64,000 nt of DNA from Spirosoma aureum (GTDB lineage Bacteria > Bacteroidota > Bacteroidia > Cytophagales > Spirosomataceae), in contig NZ_CP050063.1 in assembly GCF_011604685.1 (NCBI RefSeq), positions 1,262,501 to 1,326,500 on the forward strand, written 5' to 3'. Each line of letters starts with the position of its first letter. Positions within the stretch are counted from its first letter, which is position 1. The translations under genes were made by a program, and so were the position numbers. The notes under the pieces were generated by a model. That model made no database searches. It saw only the letters and a list, made by a program, of their open reading frames with translations, and was not told the DNA's origin. This document shows, in pieces, positions 8,231-17,041 of this stretch.

Positions 8231-8406
8231 ATGCCCGAACAAACCTATAAGCCTCCTAAATACAGGCACTTAAATTGGGAGAAGATTGTCTTTGGTGCTT
8301 TACTTTTATTGATTCATATCAGTTAGTGGACCAATATGCCTACTTCCTGATGGCGGAAAATGGTCTGTCAAACACCAGTTATTACCTTAACATCTTATGG
8401 CAGTAG
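8231..8406 (+). pseudogene. Possible short gene remnant, two frames
   Basis: Two overlapping short frames look protein-like but are broken. Frame one reads MPEQTYKPPKYRHLNWEKIV and continues into a hydrophobic tail, stopping at 8326. Frame two, open from 8260 to a stop at 8404-8406, includes FIDSYQLVDQYAYFL followed by MAENGLSNTSYYLNIL. The second piece vaguely resembles the SAM-like core-binding region of tyrosine recombinases (a helix, then LS-NT--Y), but this is an impression only. The rest of the interval up to the PNPOx-like gene at 8468 shows nothing I can assign. Confidence 0.2.
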
Positions 8407-8467
8407 TGAAAAGGAAAGTTAACTGCCTGTCTAAAGGGAGTTTGTTAATAAATCTTCGTTCTTATAC

Positions 8468-9094
8468 TTATCTATTCGTCTGGTTTTTCTCTTTGCTTAG
8501 CACCTCTACTTTTGCTTCTAACTGCGCGATATATTCCTTTAATGGTACTAAGACCTCGTTGATTTCATCTATAGTATACCGTGGGGTTATGTATTGGGGA
8601 CAATTCCAGTCATAAGCCCGAACATGCAGTAATACCATGCGTTCGGACGTATGCTCCGAATCCGTCGAGTCGAGTTGACTCAACAGGTCGGGACGATCAG
8701 CTAGCTCAATGATTTCAGCTTCGGCATAGATTTTCAAGCGAGTTCGCCGGGCATAATCCATGAGGATCAGCGATACCTGTGGATGTGTCAGAATATTGCC
8801 AGCCGAAATGTATTGCTTATTGCCTCGATAATCGGTGAAACCAATTGTTTGTGAATCAAGAACTCGGAGGAATCCTTTGGGGCCGCCCCGATGTTGGATA
8901 TAAGGAAAGCCATTTTCTCCGATACTGGCTAAATAGAAGCTATCGCGCTCCTGAATAAAGTTGATTTCGCGTTGCATTAGCCCGTTGAATGTCGACTGTT
9001 GCTCAACACGGGCATAAACCTGGCGGCTACCGGCCCGTTCCTGCAAGGCCTTAATGGCATCGGTAAAAGCCAAAGAGGCATAGTTTGTTGCCAT
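8468..9094 (-). CDS. Pyridoxamine 5'-phosphate oxidase-like FMN protein
   Basis: A 208-residue protein with a PNPOx-like split beta-barrel. FINFIQERDSFYLASIGENGFPYIQHRGGPKGFL is summarised by the markers ERDSFYLAS and QHRGGPKGF, followed by TIGFTDYRGN, and NPxV-like HPQVSLILMDYARRTRLKIYAEAEI. These match the general-stress or antibiotic-modifying PNPOx-like group that binds FMN (or related cofactors) and reduces varied substrates. The last 35 residues form a charged helix, possibly a coiled coil. It is the third gene of a leftward unit TetR - DUF1348 - PNPOx (gaps of 104 and 62 bases), so the TetR protein is the likely controller. The substrate is unknown. Confidence 0.8.
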   Translation of the reverse strand: MATNYASLAFTDAIKALQERAGSRQVYARVEQQSTFNGLMQREINFIQERDSFYLASIGENGFPYIQHRGGPKGFLRVLDSQTIGFTDYRGNKQYISAGNILTHPQVSLILMDYARRTRLKIYAEAEIIELADRPDLLSQLDSTDSEHTSERMVLLHVRAYDWNCPQYITPRYTIDEINEVLVPLKEYIAQLEAKVEVLSKEKNQTNR

Positions 9095-9156
9095 TTTCTG
9101 ACTGAGAAATATGTTGAAGTCAGTCTGGCCTTTTACAACACAGACTGGCTTTTACG

Positions 9157-9672
9157 TTAAAAAATTCTCCGTTCCTGTTCGGTAATGGGGGCATCATTGA
9201 TGCTTGCATAGCGTTTGGCCATCAAACCGTTCTGATCAAATTCCCACAGTTCATTGCCGTAACTACGATACCACTGACCAGTTTCATCGTGCCATTCGTA
9301 CTCAAAGCGCACGGCCATCCGGTTTTCCCGAAAGCCCCACAGTTCTTTTTTGAGCCGATAATCCAATTCGGTAGTCCACTTTCGAGTCAGAAAAGCTTTA
9401 ACCTCCTCACGCCCGTTGATAAACTCGGTTCGGTTCCGCCATTCGGTATTCAGCGTATAGGCCAGGCTGACCCGCTCAGGATCTTTGCTATTCCAGGCAT
9501 CTTCGGCCATCTGTACTTTCTGACGGGCCGTTTCCAGGGTAAAGGGTGGAAGGGGTAATCGTTGGGTAGTCATAGGTGTGTAAATCTGGTTGAGAATAGT
9601 TTCATCCCACATCGTGTCACCACATTCTTCGTTGACAAAGGGGACATCATCTAAGTCGTTGATCGCGGTCAT
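9157..9672 (-). CDS. DUF1348 (SnoaL-like, NTF2 fold) protein
   Basis: A 171-residue protein whose main part matches DUF1348 closely: [21 protein letters not shown], then [63 protein letters not shown] and ASINDAPI. The family has an NTF2/SnoaL cone fold with no established activity. About 33 residues precede the usual family start; an internal ATG at 9571-9573 ([11 protein letters not shown]) would give a more typical length, but neither start has a clear ribosome-binding site. It lies between the TetR regulator and the PNPOx-like gene on the same strand, probably in one transcript. Confidence 0.85.
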   Translation of the reverse strand: MTAINDLDDVPFVNEECGDTMWDETILNQIYTPMTTQRLPLPPFTLETARQKVQMAEDAWNSKDPERVSLAYTLNTEWRNRTEFINGREEVKAFLTRKWTTELDYRLKKELWGFRENRMAVRFEYEWHDETGQWYRSYGNELWEFDQNGLMAKRYASINDAPITEQERRIF

Positions 9673-9776
9673 GATTCATAAAGAGAATAGGCGGATTGGA
9701 TTCTGGTATCCGCTAAGTGAAATGAATGAAGCAGTCTGCTAGGTTACCTTGGGTGCTCTTTTCCCTGCTCGATTCG

Positions 9777-10337
9777 TTAGTTAATGAGAAAATCAGTTTC
9801 TATGTCGTGTAATGCCTGCTCAAATAGAGTTGGCTGATTGAGGGTCTGTGCGAGAATTAACGAGCCCTGAATTCGAACCAAGGTCGATCCGCCCAAATGC
9901 CTGGATGTCTGCTGATCAAAGCCCAAATCCTGAGCCAGATGCGCAAAGGCATCTACCCATTTGGTAAAAATGGCGGCAATCGGCTGGCGGAATAAATCAG
10001 CAGCCGTACCATGTGACAAAGCCCGAAGGATACAAGCTAATCGCCCACCATCATAGAGCTGGCTAATTGAACGGAGCGCTGTTATAAGCCGGGTTTTGGG
10101 TGGAGCGGAGGAGTATAGCACATCCACTAGCTGTCGTTGATTCCATTCGGATACCTGGTCAAGAACGGCCATTGCCATTTCCTGTTTCCCTCCCGGAAAG
10201 CGATGATACAGACTGGCTTTCTGCAAACCGGTGGCGTCGGCCAGTTGGGCCATACTGGCACCATCGTATCCAACCGATCGGAATACTTCCATTAGTCGCT
10301 CGATGACCACATCGGTTTCTACTTTTACAGTTGCCAT
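9777..10337 (-). CDS. TetR-family transcriptional regulator
   Basis: A 186-residue TetR repressor. The N-terminal HTH is MEVFRSVGYDGASMAQLADATGLQKASLYHRFPGGK, with the canonical YHRF recognition helix. The C-terminal ligand domain resembles the AcuR/YjdC group (CILRALSHGTAADLF). It is the first gene of a leftward unit with DUF1348 and PNPOx-like genes. A perfect 12-base palindrome lies 26 bases upstream of the start and is the obvious autoregulatory operator. The ligand is unknown; electrophiles or quinones are common for such repressor-oxidoreductase units, which is inference only. Confidence 0.9.
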   Translation of the reverse strand: MATVKVETDVVIERLMEVFRSVGYDGASMAQLADATGLQKASLYHRFPGGKQEMAMAVLDQVSEWNQRQLVDVLYSSAPPKTRLITALRSISQLYDGGRLACILRALSHGTAADLFRQPIAAIFTKWVDAFAHLAQDLGFDQQTSRHLGGSTLVRIQGSLILAQTLNQPTLFEQALHDIETDFLIN

Positions 10338-10362
10338 GTCATCTATTTTGACCTTATAAATG

Positions 10363-10374
10363 CCGAACGTTCGG
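10363..10374. promoter_or_regulatory. Candidate TetR operator
   Basis: CCGAACGTTCGG is a perfect 12-base palindrome located 26 bases upstream of the TetR start codon. Its length and symmetry fit a TetR-family site; binding by the adjacent regulator is inferred. Confidence 0.6.
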
Positions 10375-10521
10375 TAAAATCAATAAGTTCATATACTGAT
10401 TATTCAAGTGAAGTTGATTCGCAAATACATGTATGAATTGAATTCAAAACTGGCCAAAGCACTGGCTTATCGAGCACCTTTAGCTTTCTGATAGTATGCC
10501 GGCCGTCATAACGTTCTATCC

Positions 10522-10998
10522 TTACTCTGCTTTCAGCAGATCAATTTTAAAGATCAAAATGGAATTAGCGGGAATGCCTTCCTGAGCCTGGGGACCATAA
10601 GCCAGGCTGGGTGGCAGGTATAAGATGATAGAACCGCCAGGTGTAATTAAGGGAATGCCTTCCTGCCAGCCTACAATGAGCTGATCAAGGCCAAAGCGCA
10701 CTCCTGATCCGCTATCGAAGGTTGTTCCGCTGGTGAGTGTGCCCGTATAATTGACGGTTACAGTCGAACACACCGTTGGTTTCGCACCAGAACCAGGCGA
10801 CTGAATGTGGTAATAGAAACCTCGTTCATCCAGAAGAGCCGAAATCTTATGGCTGTCAATCAATTTTTTGAGGGCAGCGACTTCTTCTTGAGGTGCTTTC
10901 GTCGTAACAGTGGTTTGTGTACAGGGGGATTGATCCCCGGACTGGCAAGACACTGCGATCATCGCGCCCAGCAACAGCACTAAGATATAGGGTTTCAT
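10522..10998 (-). CDS. Lipoprotein FKBP-type peptidyl-prolyl isomerase
   Basis: A 158-residue lipoprotein: signal peptide KPYILVLLLGAMIAVSC with the lipobox Cys at about residue 18, then a helical linker and a single FKBP domain. FKBP markers are VTVNYTGTL, GTTFDSG, VGWQEGIPLITPGG, PPSLAYGPQ and IPANSILIFKIDLL. It catalyses cis-trans proline isomerization, probably in the periplasm attached to the outer membrane. The start is the ATG at 10996-10998; the longer frame begins with TTG. A TAAATTTG box sits only five bases upstream of this ATG, so either the message is leaderless or the box is fortuitous. Confidence 0.9.
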   Translation of the reverse strand: MKPYILVLLLGAMIAVSCQSGDQSPCTQTTVTTKAPQEEVAALKKLIDSHKISALLDERGFYYHIQSPGSGAKPTVCSTVTVNYTGTLTSGTTFDSGSGVRFGLDQLIVGWQEGIPLITPGGSIILYLPPSLAYGPQAQEGIPANSILIFKIDLLKAE

Positions 10999-11249
10999 AT
11001 AAGCAAATTTAGACAACTGTCTCGGGAAAGGCAGCGTTTAGCCAGGACAGTCGTCCACTAACGGGCGTTTAATACGTGTAAAATTAAGCTAAATAAATGA
11101 TTGCTGCCTTTAGAAATGAGTGTTGCGAAAAACGTGTCTTTATTCTGTTCTTTCAGCAATTTCAGCACTCAACGGCTGCCCTAGCGTCGCGAGTTGCGGC
11201 CCCGCAAAAGGATTGTGTCGATGGCTATCGTCATGGCTAGATCGCTATC

Positions 11250-11432
11250 TTACTGAGTGAATGTTGGTCCAGTTCGATACAAGTAGTAAGCACTCTTGCT
11301 GAAATTCAGCATATTACCGCTTGCCTGTACTGGAAAACTGCTTGCTTCTACTTTAAGAAACTGGTTCGTCTGGGTTAGGTTTTTGCGGTTCTCCACCGGG
11401 ACTGAAAATGGAGAATTAAGCGTAAAAAAAGA
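11250..11432 (-). pseudogene. Possible 3' remnant of a secreted-protein gene
   Basis: A 60-codon open frame without a good start codon lies between the FKBP and S9 peptidase genes. It reads like a beta-rich secreted domain end (TLNSPFSVPVENRKN, FLKVEASSFPVQA, GNMLNFSKSAYYLYRTGP) and stops at 11250-11252. An in-frame stop lies just upstream at 11433-11435. It looks like the tail of a larger gene left after deletion, but I cannot name the parent family. The rest of the gap (10999-11249) shows no coding signal. Confidence 0.3.
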
Positions 11433-11458
11433 TTAAACGGTTTCGGGATAACCGGCAC

Positions 11459-13462
11459 CTACAGCGTTTTAGGTTTCAGATACTTATCAAACCATTGTAA
11501 ATACCGATCAACGCGATCTTTCTGATAGCTGGGCACTGTGATGCCATGAAACTGACCTGGGTAAATAATCAACTGGGTGGGTATACCCAACGACCGAAGG
11601 GCCTGAAACATCTGCTCACTACCTACAGCAGGCACATTGAAATCTTTTTCACCGGCCATAAACATCGTTGGCGTTTTAATCCGGTCGGCTTTCAGGAATG
11701 GGTACGAGAGTTTTAACCATTTGTCGGTGTTTTTCCAGGGCGCTCCCAATTCATTCTCGTATTGATTGGTGTACTGATCGACACCGTACATCGATAACTG
11801 TAACGAACTACCGGCTCCGCTGGCTGCGGCCTTGAACCGGGTGTCGGTGGCAATGGTATAGTTGGTCAGAATACCACCGTAGCTCCAGCCGCCAATGCCC
11901 AGGCGGTCGGGGTCGGCAATGCCTTTTTCAACGACATAATCGGCCGCTCCCAGAATATCCAGCACTTCTTTGTTGCCCCAGTCGGCGTAGATCGCCTTTG
12001 TGTAGTCGAGGCCACGACCATTGCTGCCCCGGTAGTTGACCGCCACAACGGCATAACCACCCGCCGACAGTAACTGGCGCGTCAGATCGAACGAGAATTC
12101 ATCCTGCGAAACGGGGCCACCGTGGATGTAAAATACGGTTGGTAGTTTTTTGTTGGCGGGCGTGTTGGCGGGCTTAAGCAGGATGTTCGATACCTGCGCT
12201 CCGTCTTTACTCTTTGAGGTAAACCCTTCGACAGTGGCCAGTTCGAGCGGAGCCAGGAACGCGTCGTGTACGTGCGTTAACCGGCGGGGTGTTCCGTTTT
12301 CGATGGCATATAATTCAGCTGGTGTTTGCGGATCGCTTAGTTGAGTCAGCCAGTTTCCAGCCGTTACAGATTCTAACTCACTGAATGATCGATTGCCTGC
12401 TACTATTTTAGTGAATTTGCCGTCTGCCAGGGCATAGTTGCCAACGTAGGTTTGGCGATCATCCTGAACCAGTACACCGATCGTTTGGCCGTCTTTCGCC
12501 CAGCGCGGATTCCGAACGGGGCGATCCAGTGCTTTCGACAATAACGTTGGCTCGCCCCCGTCCCGATTCATGACCGCCAGTACGGGTTGGTCATACATCA
12601 GGAAATTGCCCGAAGCGGTTGACCGTAAATAAGCAATTCGCTTGCCGTCGGGACTCCAGACCGGGTTGTTGTCGGAACCAGACCAGTTGGTCAGTTGCTT
12701 CATACTGGCTCCCTTGTGCGCATCGATGACATAGATATCGGTGTTCTGATTCCGATCAGGGTCTTCGCTACGGTTGCTCACAAACGCCAGTTGTGATCCA
12801 TCCGGCGACCAGACGGGCGAGGTTTCGTCGAAAATGCCGGTTGTCAGCGTATCCAGTTTTTTGTCGGCTACATCGTAGACATACAAATGAACCGACCCTT
12901 TCTCCAGATAGCCTTTAATATCGGCCTTGAAATGGTAGCGATCGAGAACGTATGGCTTTCGGACCTTTGTTTTAGCCGAATCGGCATAGTCGGGGTCACG
13001 CAGGACGAGCGCGATCTTCTTGCTATCGGGCGACCAGACATAGTCTTCGAGGTCGGTTTTCAGGTCAGTTAATTTTTTCGCTTCACCGCCCCTGCGATCC
13101 ATGAGCCAGATCTGGCCTTTGGTAGCTCCCTGCCGCGCCGATACAAACGAAATGTATTTTCCATCGGGGCTAAAGCGGGCTTTCGACTCGCCATCCGGAC
13201 TATTCGTAAGCTGAACGGATTCTTTACCATCCCAACTCACCATCCACAAATCAGAGTTCCGTTTGTCTTTCGTGGTATCGACCGTCGATAAGCCGTAAGT
13301 TATCCATTTTCCATCGGGCGATAGTTGCGGATCGCTGATGGTTTGAAGCCGATAAATATCTTTTGGGGCGATCGGTCGTTTTTTAGGTGCTGTCTGCGCG
13401 AAACAGCTAAGGCTGGCAAGAGCAAACAGGGAGACAAGTAGAGGGCGGTTTGTCATGGTCAT
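11459..13462 (-). CDS. Exported S9-family prolyl-oligopeptidase-like peptidase
   Basis: A 667-residue serine peptidase with a signal peptide (about residues 5-22, ending in CFAQ). Residues about 30-390 form a TolB/WD-like beta-propeller with repeated WSPDGK or FSPDGK motifs. The C-terminal alpha/beta-hydrolase domain has the oxyanion segment YIHGGPVSQDEF, the nucleophile in GGWSYGG, the Asp in MAGEKDFNVP and the His in PGQFHGITVP. It resembles acylaminoacyl- or dipeptidyl-peptidases acting on periplasmic peptides. The start could also be codon 3 (ATG at 13454-13456). It is a single gene; no strong terminator is seen just downstream. Confidence 0.92.
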   Translation of the reverse strand: MTMTNRPLLVSLFALASLSCFAQTAPKKRPIAPKDIYRLQTISDPQLSPDGKWITYGLSTVDTTKDKRNSDLWMVSWDGKESVQLTNSPDGESKARFSPDGKYISFVSARQGATKGQIWLMDRRGGEAKKLTDLKTDLEDYVWSPDSKKIALVLRDPDYADSAKTKVRKPYVLDRYHFKADIKGYLEKGSVHLYVYDVADKKLDTLTTGIFDETSPVWSPDGSQLAFVSNRSEDPDRNQNTDIYVIDAHKGASMKQLTNWSGSDNNPVWSPDGKRIAYLRSTASGNFLMYDQPVLAVMNRDGGEPTLLSKALDRPVRNPRWAKDGQTIGVLVQDDRQTYVGNYALADGKFTKIVAGNRSFSELESVTAGNWLTQLSDPQTPAELYAIENGTPRRLTHVHDAFLAPLELATVEGFTSKSKDGAQVSNILLKPANTPANKKLPTVFYIHGGPVSQDEFSFDLTRQLLSAGGYAVVAVNYRGSNGRGLDYTKAIYADWGNKEVLDILGAADYVVEKGIADPDRLGIGGWSYGGILTNYTIATDTRFKAAASGAGSSLQLSMYGVDQYTNQYENELGAPWKNTDKWLKLSYPFLKADRIKTPTMFMAGEKDFNVPAVGSEQMFQALRSLGIPTQLIIYPGQFHGITVPSYQKDRVDRYLQWFDKYLKPKTL

Positions 13463-13495
13463 GTTAAACAGGAAAGAAGGCTACAAATTACGAAA

Positions 13496-13521
13496 AAAGC
13501 CGGTGGGTACCCACCGGCTTT
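13496..13521 (-). terminator. Perfect 26-base palindromic terminator
   Basis: The arms AAAGCCGGTGGGT and ACCCACCGGCTTT form a perfect palindrome. Read leftwards it is followed by a run of T residues (complement of 13493-13498), so it terminates the lipoprotein gene at 13545-14000 before the S9 peptidase gene. Confidence 0.85.
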
Positions 13522-13544
13522 GATAAAGTAAGAAGTAAAATCGA

Positions 13545-14000
13545 TCACTTTCGATATACCCATTGAATCTTACCACTAGCCGTCGAGGTGCTAGATGTTG
13601 GAAGGGTATAAGTTAAAGGTGTGACTTGCGTAAGCTCTTCGATATTTTTGGTTTTAGCATATGTATAGGCGTCCTGCCCACCCGAATTGTACTTCAAAGT
13701 CAATGTGTTATTTGTAAAGTCCCAAGTCCCTTCTCCATCACTTACGCCAACTTGACGATAATTTTCATTAAATGTATTGTCTGCATATACATCTAAAGTA
13801 GAACCCTCTGAGTTTAAATAGTACAAGTCTATAGCTGCACCATTGATACTTAAAGAGGCAGGGAAACTGCTTGCTATCCCACGATTTAATTCCCATCGAC
13901 CAACAGCAGCTGGCGGTGGTGTCGGATCACTACTTTTGCTACAGGAGATTAATCCGGCAAGAGAGATTACCAAGCAGAATAAATAGACGTAACGTTTCAT
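13545..14000 (-). CDS. Small lipoprotein, lipocalin-like fold suspected
   Basis: A 151-residue lipoprotein with signal peptide and lipobox (SLAGLISCSK), a Pro-rich spacer, and a beta-rich domain starting VGRWELNRG. Segments such as STLDVYADNTFNENYR, GTWDFTNNTLTLKY and the final KIQWVYRK follow the pattern of lipocalin-like lipoproteins common in Bacteroidota (GxWxL near the N-terminus, then alternating strands). No catalytic motif is visible. It is transcribed leftwards alone, with a strong terminator immediately after it. Confidence 0.75.
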   Translation of the reverse strand: MKRYVYLFCLVISLAGLISCSKSSDPTPPPAAVGRWELNRGIASSFPASLSINGAAIDLYYLNSEGSTLDVYADNTFNENYRQVGVSDGEGTWDFTNNTLTLKYNSGGQDAYTYAKTKNIEELTQVTPLTYTLPTSSTSTASGKIQWVYRK

Positions 14001-14168
14001 AAAGAATTAGATTTTTAGAGTCAGAGCATGAAATGAGACAAGTGAGCGTAAACTACGAAAAAAACGAATAGGGCACTATGTTCAGTACGCTGAAATTGGA
14101 CTTTTTGATGCTATGCTTTGGTGAGAATTTGTAAAAAAATAGTTTACTTATAGTAAATAGACTGATAG

Positions 14169-15443
14169 TCAACCGGCTAGTTCCTTCAACGCCCTTACGA
14201 AGGTAGCTAATTCTGATGTGGTTGTATAAAGATGTGGCGTAACGCGTACCCCTCGTACAGTTGGGCTTTCAATGGCAACCGTAAAGATTTTATACTTGTC
14301 GAACAGGAGCTTGGCCAACTCCGCTGGCTTTTTCCCAGTTATACCTACGTTAGCGATCGCGCAGGAACGGGCAGGTGCTTCGGGCGTGTTCAGAATGATG
14401 TTTGGATGGTGTCGTACCTGATCGGTCCAGTAACGTTGCAGGTAGCGAAGCCGGGCTTCTTTGCGCTCAATCCCGATTCCTTCATGAAACCGGATCGCAT
14501 CCTGAATGGCCAGATCCGTTGCAACCGGGTGGGTTCCGGTATGGTTCAGCTTCCGAATGTCATCATCGGGAACGCTGCTATCGGCAAATAAGGGCCAGAG
14601 CGCCGGAATCTTATCCTTGCGGACATAGAGAATACCCGCGCCGAGGGGCGTGCCGAGCCATTTATGCAGGCTGCTGGCGTAGTAATCGCAGCCGCCAAGA
14701 TCGGCCATCGTAAAGGCCAGATGCCCGAATGCGTGAGCGCCATCAACTAACACCTCTACGTTATGCTTATGCGCCATGTCGACAATCTGGCGAATCGGCA
14801 GAATCTGGCCGGTAATGTTCACCATATGGCAAACCATCAACAATCGGGTTTTCGGTGTAATCGCGTTCTCGTATAAGCTGACAATCTCCGCATCGGATTG
14901 AGGGTGATTGGGTAACGACACCAACCGGTTGACCGTACCGTGCCGCCGGGCCTGAAGCCGAAACATATCGAGCATGGCTCCATAATCCTGCTCGGCCATC
15001 ACCGCTTCGTCGCCCGCTTTCCAGTTCAGCCCCGCAATGACCGTATCCAGTGATTCGGTGGTGTTGCGGGTAATGATCAGTTCGTCGGCCGAGCAACCCA
15101 GCAACCGGGCCAATTGTGCCTGCGATTCCCGTTTGTCGTTGAACTGGCGCGTACGCATGTAATAGGACGATACGGCATTGACCTGCTGAATGTGCTGAAG
15201 GTAGTTATCCAGCACCGGTTGAGCTGCCAGCGAATAGTAGCCGTTTTCGAGTTGGATGAAGTCCGTTGTGACCGGAAATGAAGCCCGGACCTTTGTCCAG
15301 AAGTCTTCCTGCTGTGCCAGTTCTGTGGCAGAAACATGCGACACCTGGCCCACCAGATCTGTCAGGTCAGGCCATGGCATCATCGGCAGGCTGGTTGCCC
15401 CGATCATGCTTTTCAAAAACTTCCGCTTCGATAAGGTAGACAT
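14169..15443 (-). CDS. Exported class V aminotransferase-like PLP enzyme
   Basis: A 424-residue PLP-dependent enzyme of aminotransferase class V, isopenicillin N epimerase/cysteine desulfurase-like. The schiff-base lysine is in YYASSLHKWLGTPLGAG; other markers are ENGYYSLAAQP, ITRNTTESLDTV, HMVNITGQILPI, and the PLP-contacting VDGAHAFGH. The N-terminus, KRKFLKSMIGATSLPMM, resembles a degenerate Tat-type signal, suggesting export with its folded cofactor. Relatives of this exported type are widespread in Cytophagales, with unknown substrates. It is separated by 37 bases from the upstream M28 peptidase gene on the same strand, so cotranscription and a shared role in peptide or amino-acid catabolism are plausible. 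Confidence 0.88.
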   Translation of the reverse strand: MSTLSKRKFLKSMIGATSLPMMPWPDLTDLVGQVSHVSATELAQQEDFWTKVRASFPVTTDFIQLENGYYSLAAQPVLDNYLQHIQQVNAVSSYYMRTRQFNDKRESQAQLARLLGCSADELIITRNTTESLDTVIAGLNWKAGDEAVMAEQDYGAMLDMFRLQARRHGTVNRLVSLPNHPQSDAEIVSLYENAITPKTRLLMVCHMVNITGQILPIRQIVDMAHKHNVEVLVDGAHAFGHLAFTMADLGGCDYYASSLHKWLGTPLGAGILYVRKDKIPALWPLFADSSVPDDDIRKLNHTGTHPVATDLAIQDAIRFHEGIGIERKEARLRYLQRYWTDQVRHHPNIILNTPEAPARSCAIANVGITGKKPAELAKLLFDKYKIFTVAIESPTVRGVRVTPHLYTTTSELATFVRALKELAG

Positions 15444-15480
15444 GAGTGATCAAGTGGGCTGAGGTAACGGGCACTGGAGT

Positions 15481-16881
15481 TTACCGTAAATTCGGGACGG
15501 GCAGCACCGGTAAACTTTCGTTGCCATCTTCGCTAACCGCCTGTACGGCAAAGTAATAATTGTCTTTCGAGTAAGGCAGCGTCATGCCGAGTTTGGTGGT
15601 GAAGAATTTCTTCTGCCAGAATGGCCAGTAGGTTTCGCGCATGAGCACAAAGTAGCCCTTTACCTTGCCCGATTGAGGTGCCTGCCAGTAGAGCACCGTC
15701 GAGTTGGTCAGATTGCGAACGTCAACAGTCACTTTTTGCGGTACCGTTGGCGATTTTGCCAGGTTGGCTAAAGTAGCCAGATTAACAGACGTGTTTTTGC
15801 GAAGGTATTCGAAGTCCATGAATTTGGGATAGTCGCCGTATTCAATGGCGGCTGGCGTTCCGGCGTTTTCAGTTCGTAGATCCTGATGCTGATGCTCGTA
15901 GTTTTCGTTCATCTCGGTCAATCGAACGGCAGCAATACCGCGTTGTACGTAGGGCGTATGATCGCCCCCGCGCAGATAGCGGTCGTTGCGGTAGACCATC
16001 ACAACCTCCAGATTTTCGACGTAGCGTTCGCCAATTTCTTTCAGGTAACGCGCAAGTGTACGGGCTTTTCCGTCGTTTTCATTGCCAAACTGACGGATTT
16101 GCCCAATGCGTCCGGTCGTATCTTTCAGCAAAACACCGGGTAAGCCTTCGCTGAAAACCCGGAGCCGCGTGTTATCGATGATGCGGGTGTCGCTGCTGTT
16201 GTTGCTCCCCATAATGTCGTTGTTGAGCACCGCTTCAACATTCCATTTTTCTTTAATGGCTCGCTCTGAAAGATGTTCGGCACCTAATAAGCCCTGTTCT
16301 TCGCCCGTTAGCGTGACGAAAATGATCGTAGCCGGAAACGACGATTTGCTCATCACCCGGCACAGTTCGATCACAGCAGCAGTTCCTGATCCATCGTCGT
16401 TGGCGCCCGGTGCGTCAGATTCCCGATTCATGACGTTTGTGACACGGCTGTCCATGTGGCCCTGTACAATAAAGATGCGATCATCGGTCGGGTCAGTTCC
16501 TTTAAGAGTGGCCATCACATTGCCCATATTGGCGGGCTTGTCAACACGACGGCCATCGGGTTGTAGTGTCCAGGTATCCAGAGTGGCCGTTAAACGCCCA
16601 CCCGATTGTTTGGCGTATTGATTGAACTTACCCAGAATCCATTGCCGGGCTGCTCCCAGCCCCTTTTTGGCAGGTTGGTCGGTTGCATTGGCAGGTACAC
16701 TCAACGTATGACGAGTACCGAAACTAACCAGCCCATTGATATGCGCCCGCAGGCTGTCGGCCGAAACCTGACTGACCAAATCGGCAATCTGAGCGTCACG
16801 ATTTAGGATAGTTTGAGCTTTTAATAGAGGGGAAACAAGAACGAATACGAGAAGAAGAGGAAGTAAAGACTTTGTCTGCAT
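15481..16881 (-). CDS. Secreted M28-family zinc metallopeptidase
   Basis: A 466-residue exported aminopeptidase. Start is the ATG at 16879-16881, directly before a signal peptide (TKSLLPLLLVFVLVSPLLKAQ); the longer frame begins with TTG. The dinuclear zinc site is complete: the His in VQGHMDSR, the bridging Asp in GANDDGSG, the catalytic and ligand Glu in LTGEEQGLLGAEH, the Asp in LNNDIMGSN and the final His in YEHQHQDL. A fibronectin-like C-terminal region follows (about residues 370-460). It probably removes N-terminal residues from peptides outside the cytoplasm. It lies just upstream of the class V aminotransferase gene. Confidence 0.92.
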   Translation of the reverse strand: MQTKSLLPLLLVFVLVSPLLKAQTILNRDAQIADLVSQVSADSLRAHINGLVSFGTRHTLSVPANATDQPAKKGLGAARQWILGKFNQYAKQSGGRLTATLDTWTLQPDGRRVDKPANMGNVMATLKGTDPTDDRIFIVQGHMDSRVTNVMNRESDAPGANDDGSGTAAVIELCRVMSKSSFPATIIFVTLTGEEQGLLGAEHLSERAIKEKWNVEAVLNNDIMGSNNSSDTRIIDNTRLRVFSEGLPGVLLKDTTGRIGQIRQFGNENDGKARTLARYLKEIGERYVENLEVVMVYRNDRYLRGGDHTPYVQRGIAAVRLTEMNENYEHQHQDLRTENAGTPAAIEYGDYPKFMDFEYLRKNTSVNLATLANLAKSPTVPQKVTVDVRNLTNSTVLYWQAPQSGKVKGYFVLMRETYWPFWQKKFFTTKLGMTLPYSKDNYYFAVQAVSEDGNESLPVLPVPNLR

Positions 16882-16913
16882 GAGTTTGATGATTGAATCA
16901 ACGAAGCTAATAA

Positions 16914-16944
16914 AAAAGCGCAAACCAGCCTAGTTTGCGCTTTT
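16914..16944. terminator. Bidirectional-looking intrinsic terminator
   Basis: Arms AAAAGCGCAAAC (16914-16925) and GTTTGCGCTTTT (16933-16944) are perfectly complementary around a 7-base loop. Read leftwards it follows the HD/PycTM gene and ends in a T-run, so it probably terminates that gene before the M28 peptidase gene. Confidence 0.85.
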
Positions 16945-17041
16945 AAGTGCCTTGATTGCCAATGAATATTTCGACGATTAAGGCTTATACAAATGATTGT
17001 TTTCGATAAGATGCCGCTCAAGAACGGGTTCACTACCTGGA

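Noticed and set aside
8397..8615. Rightward frame MAVVKRKVNCL
   Set aside because: More than half overlaps the PNPOx-like gene on the other strand, and the sequence has no family features.
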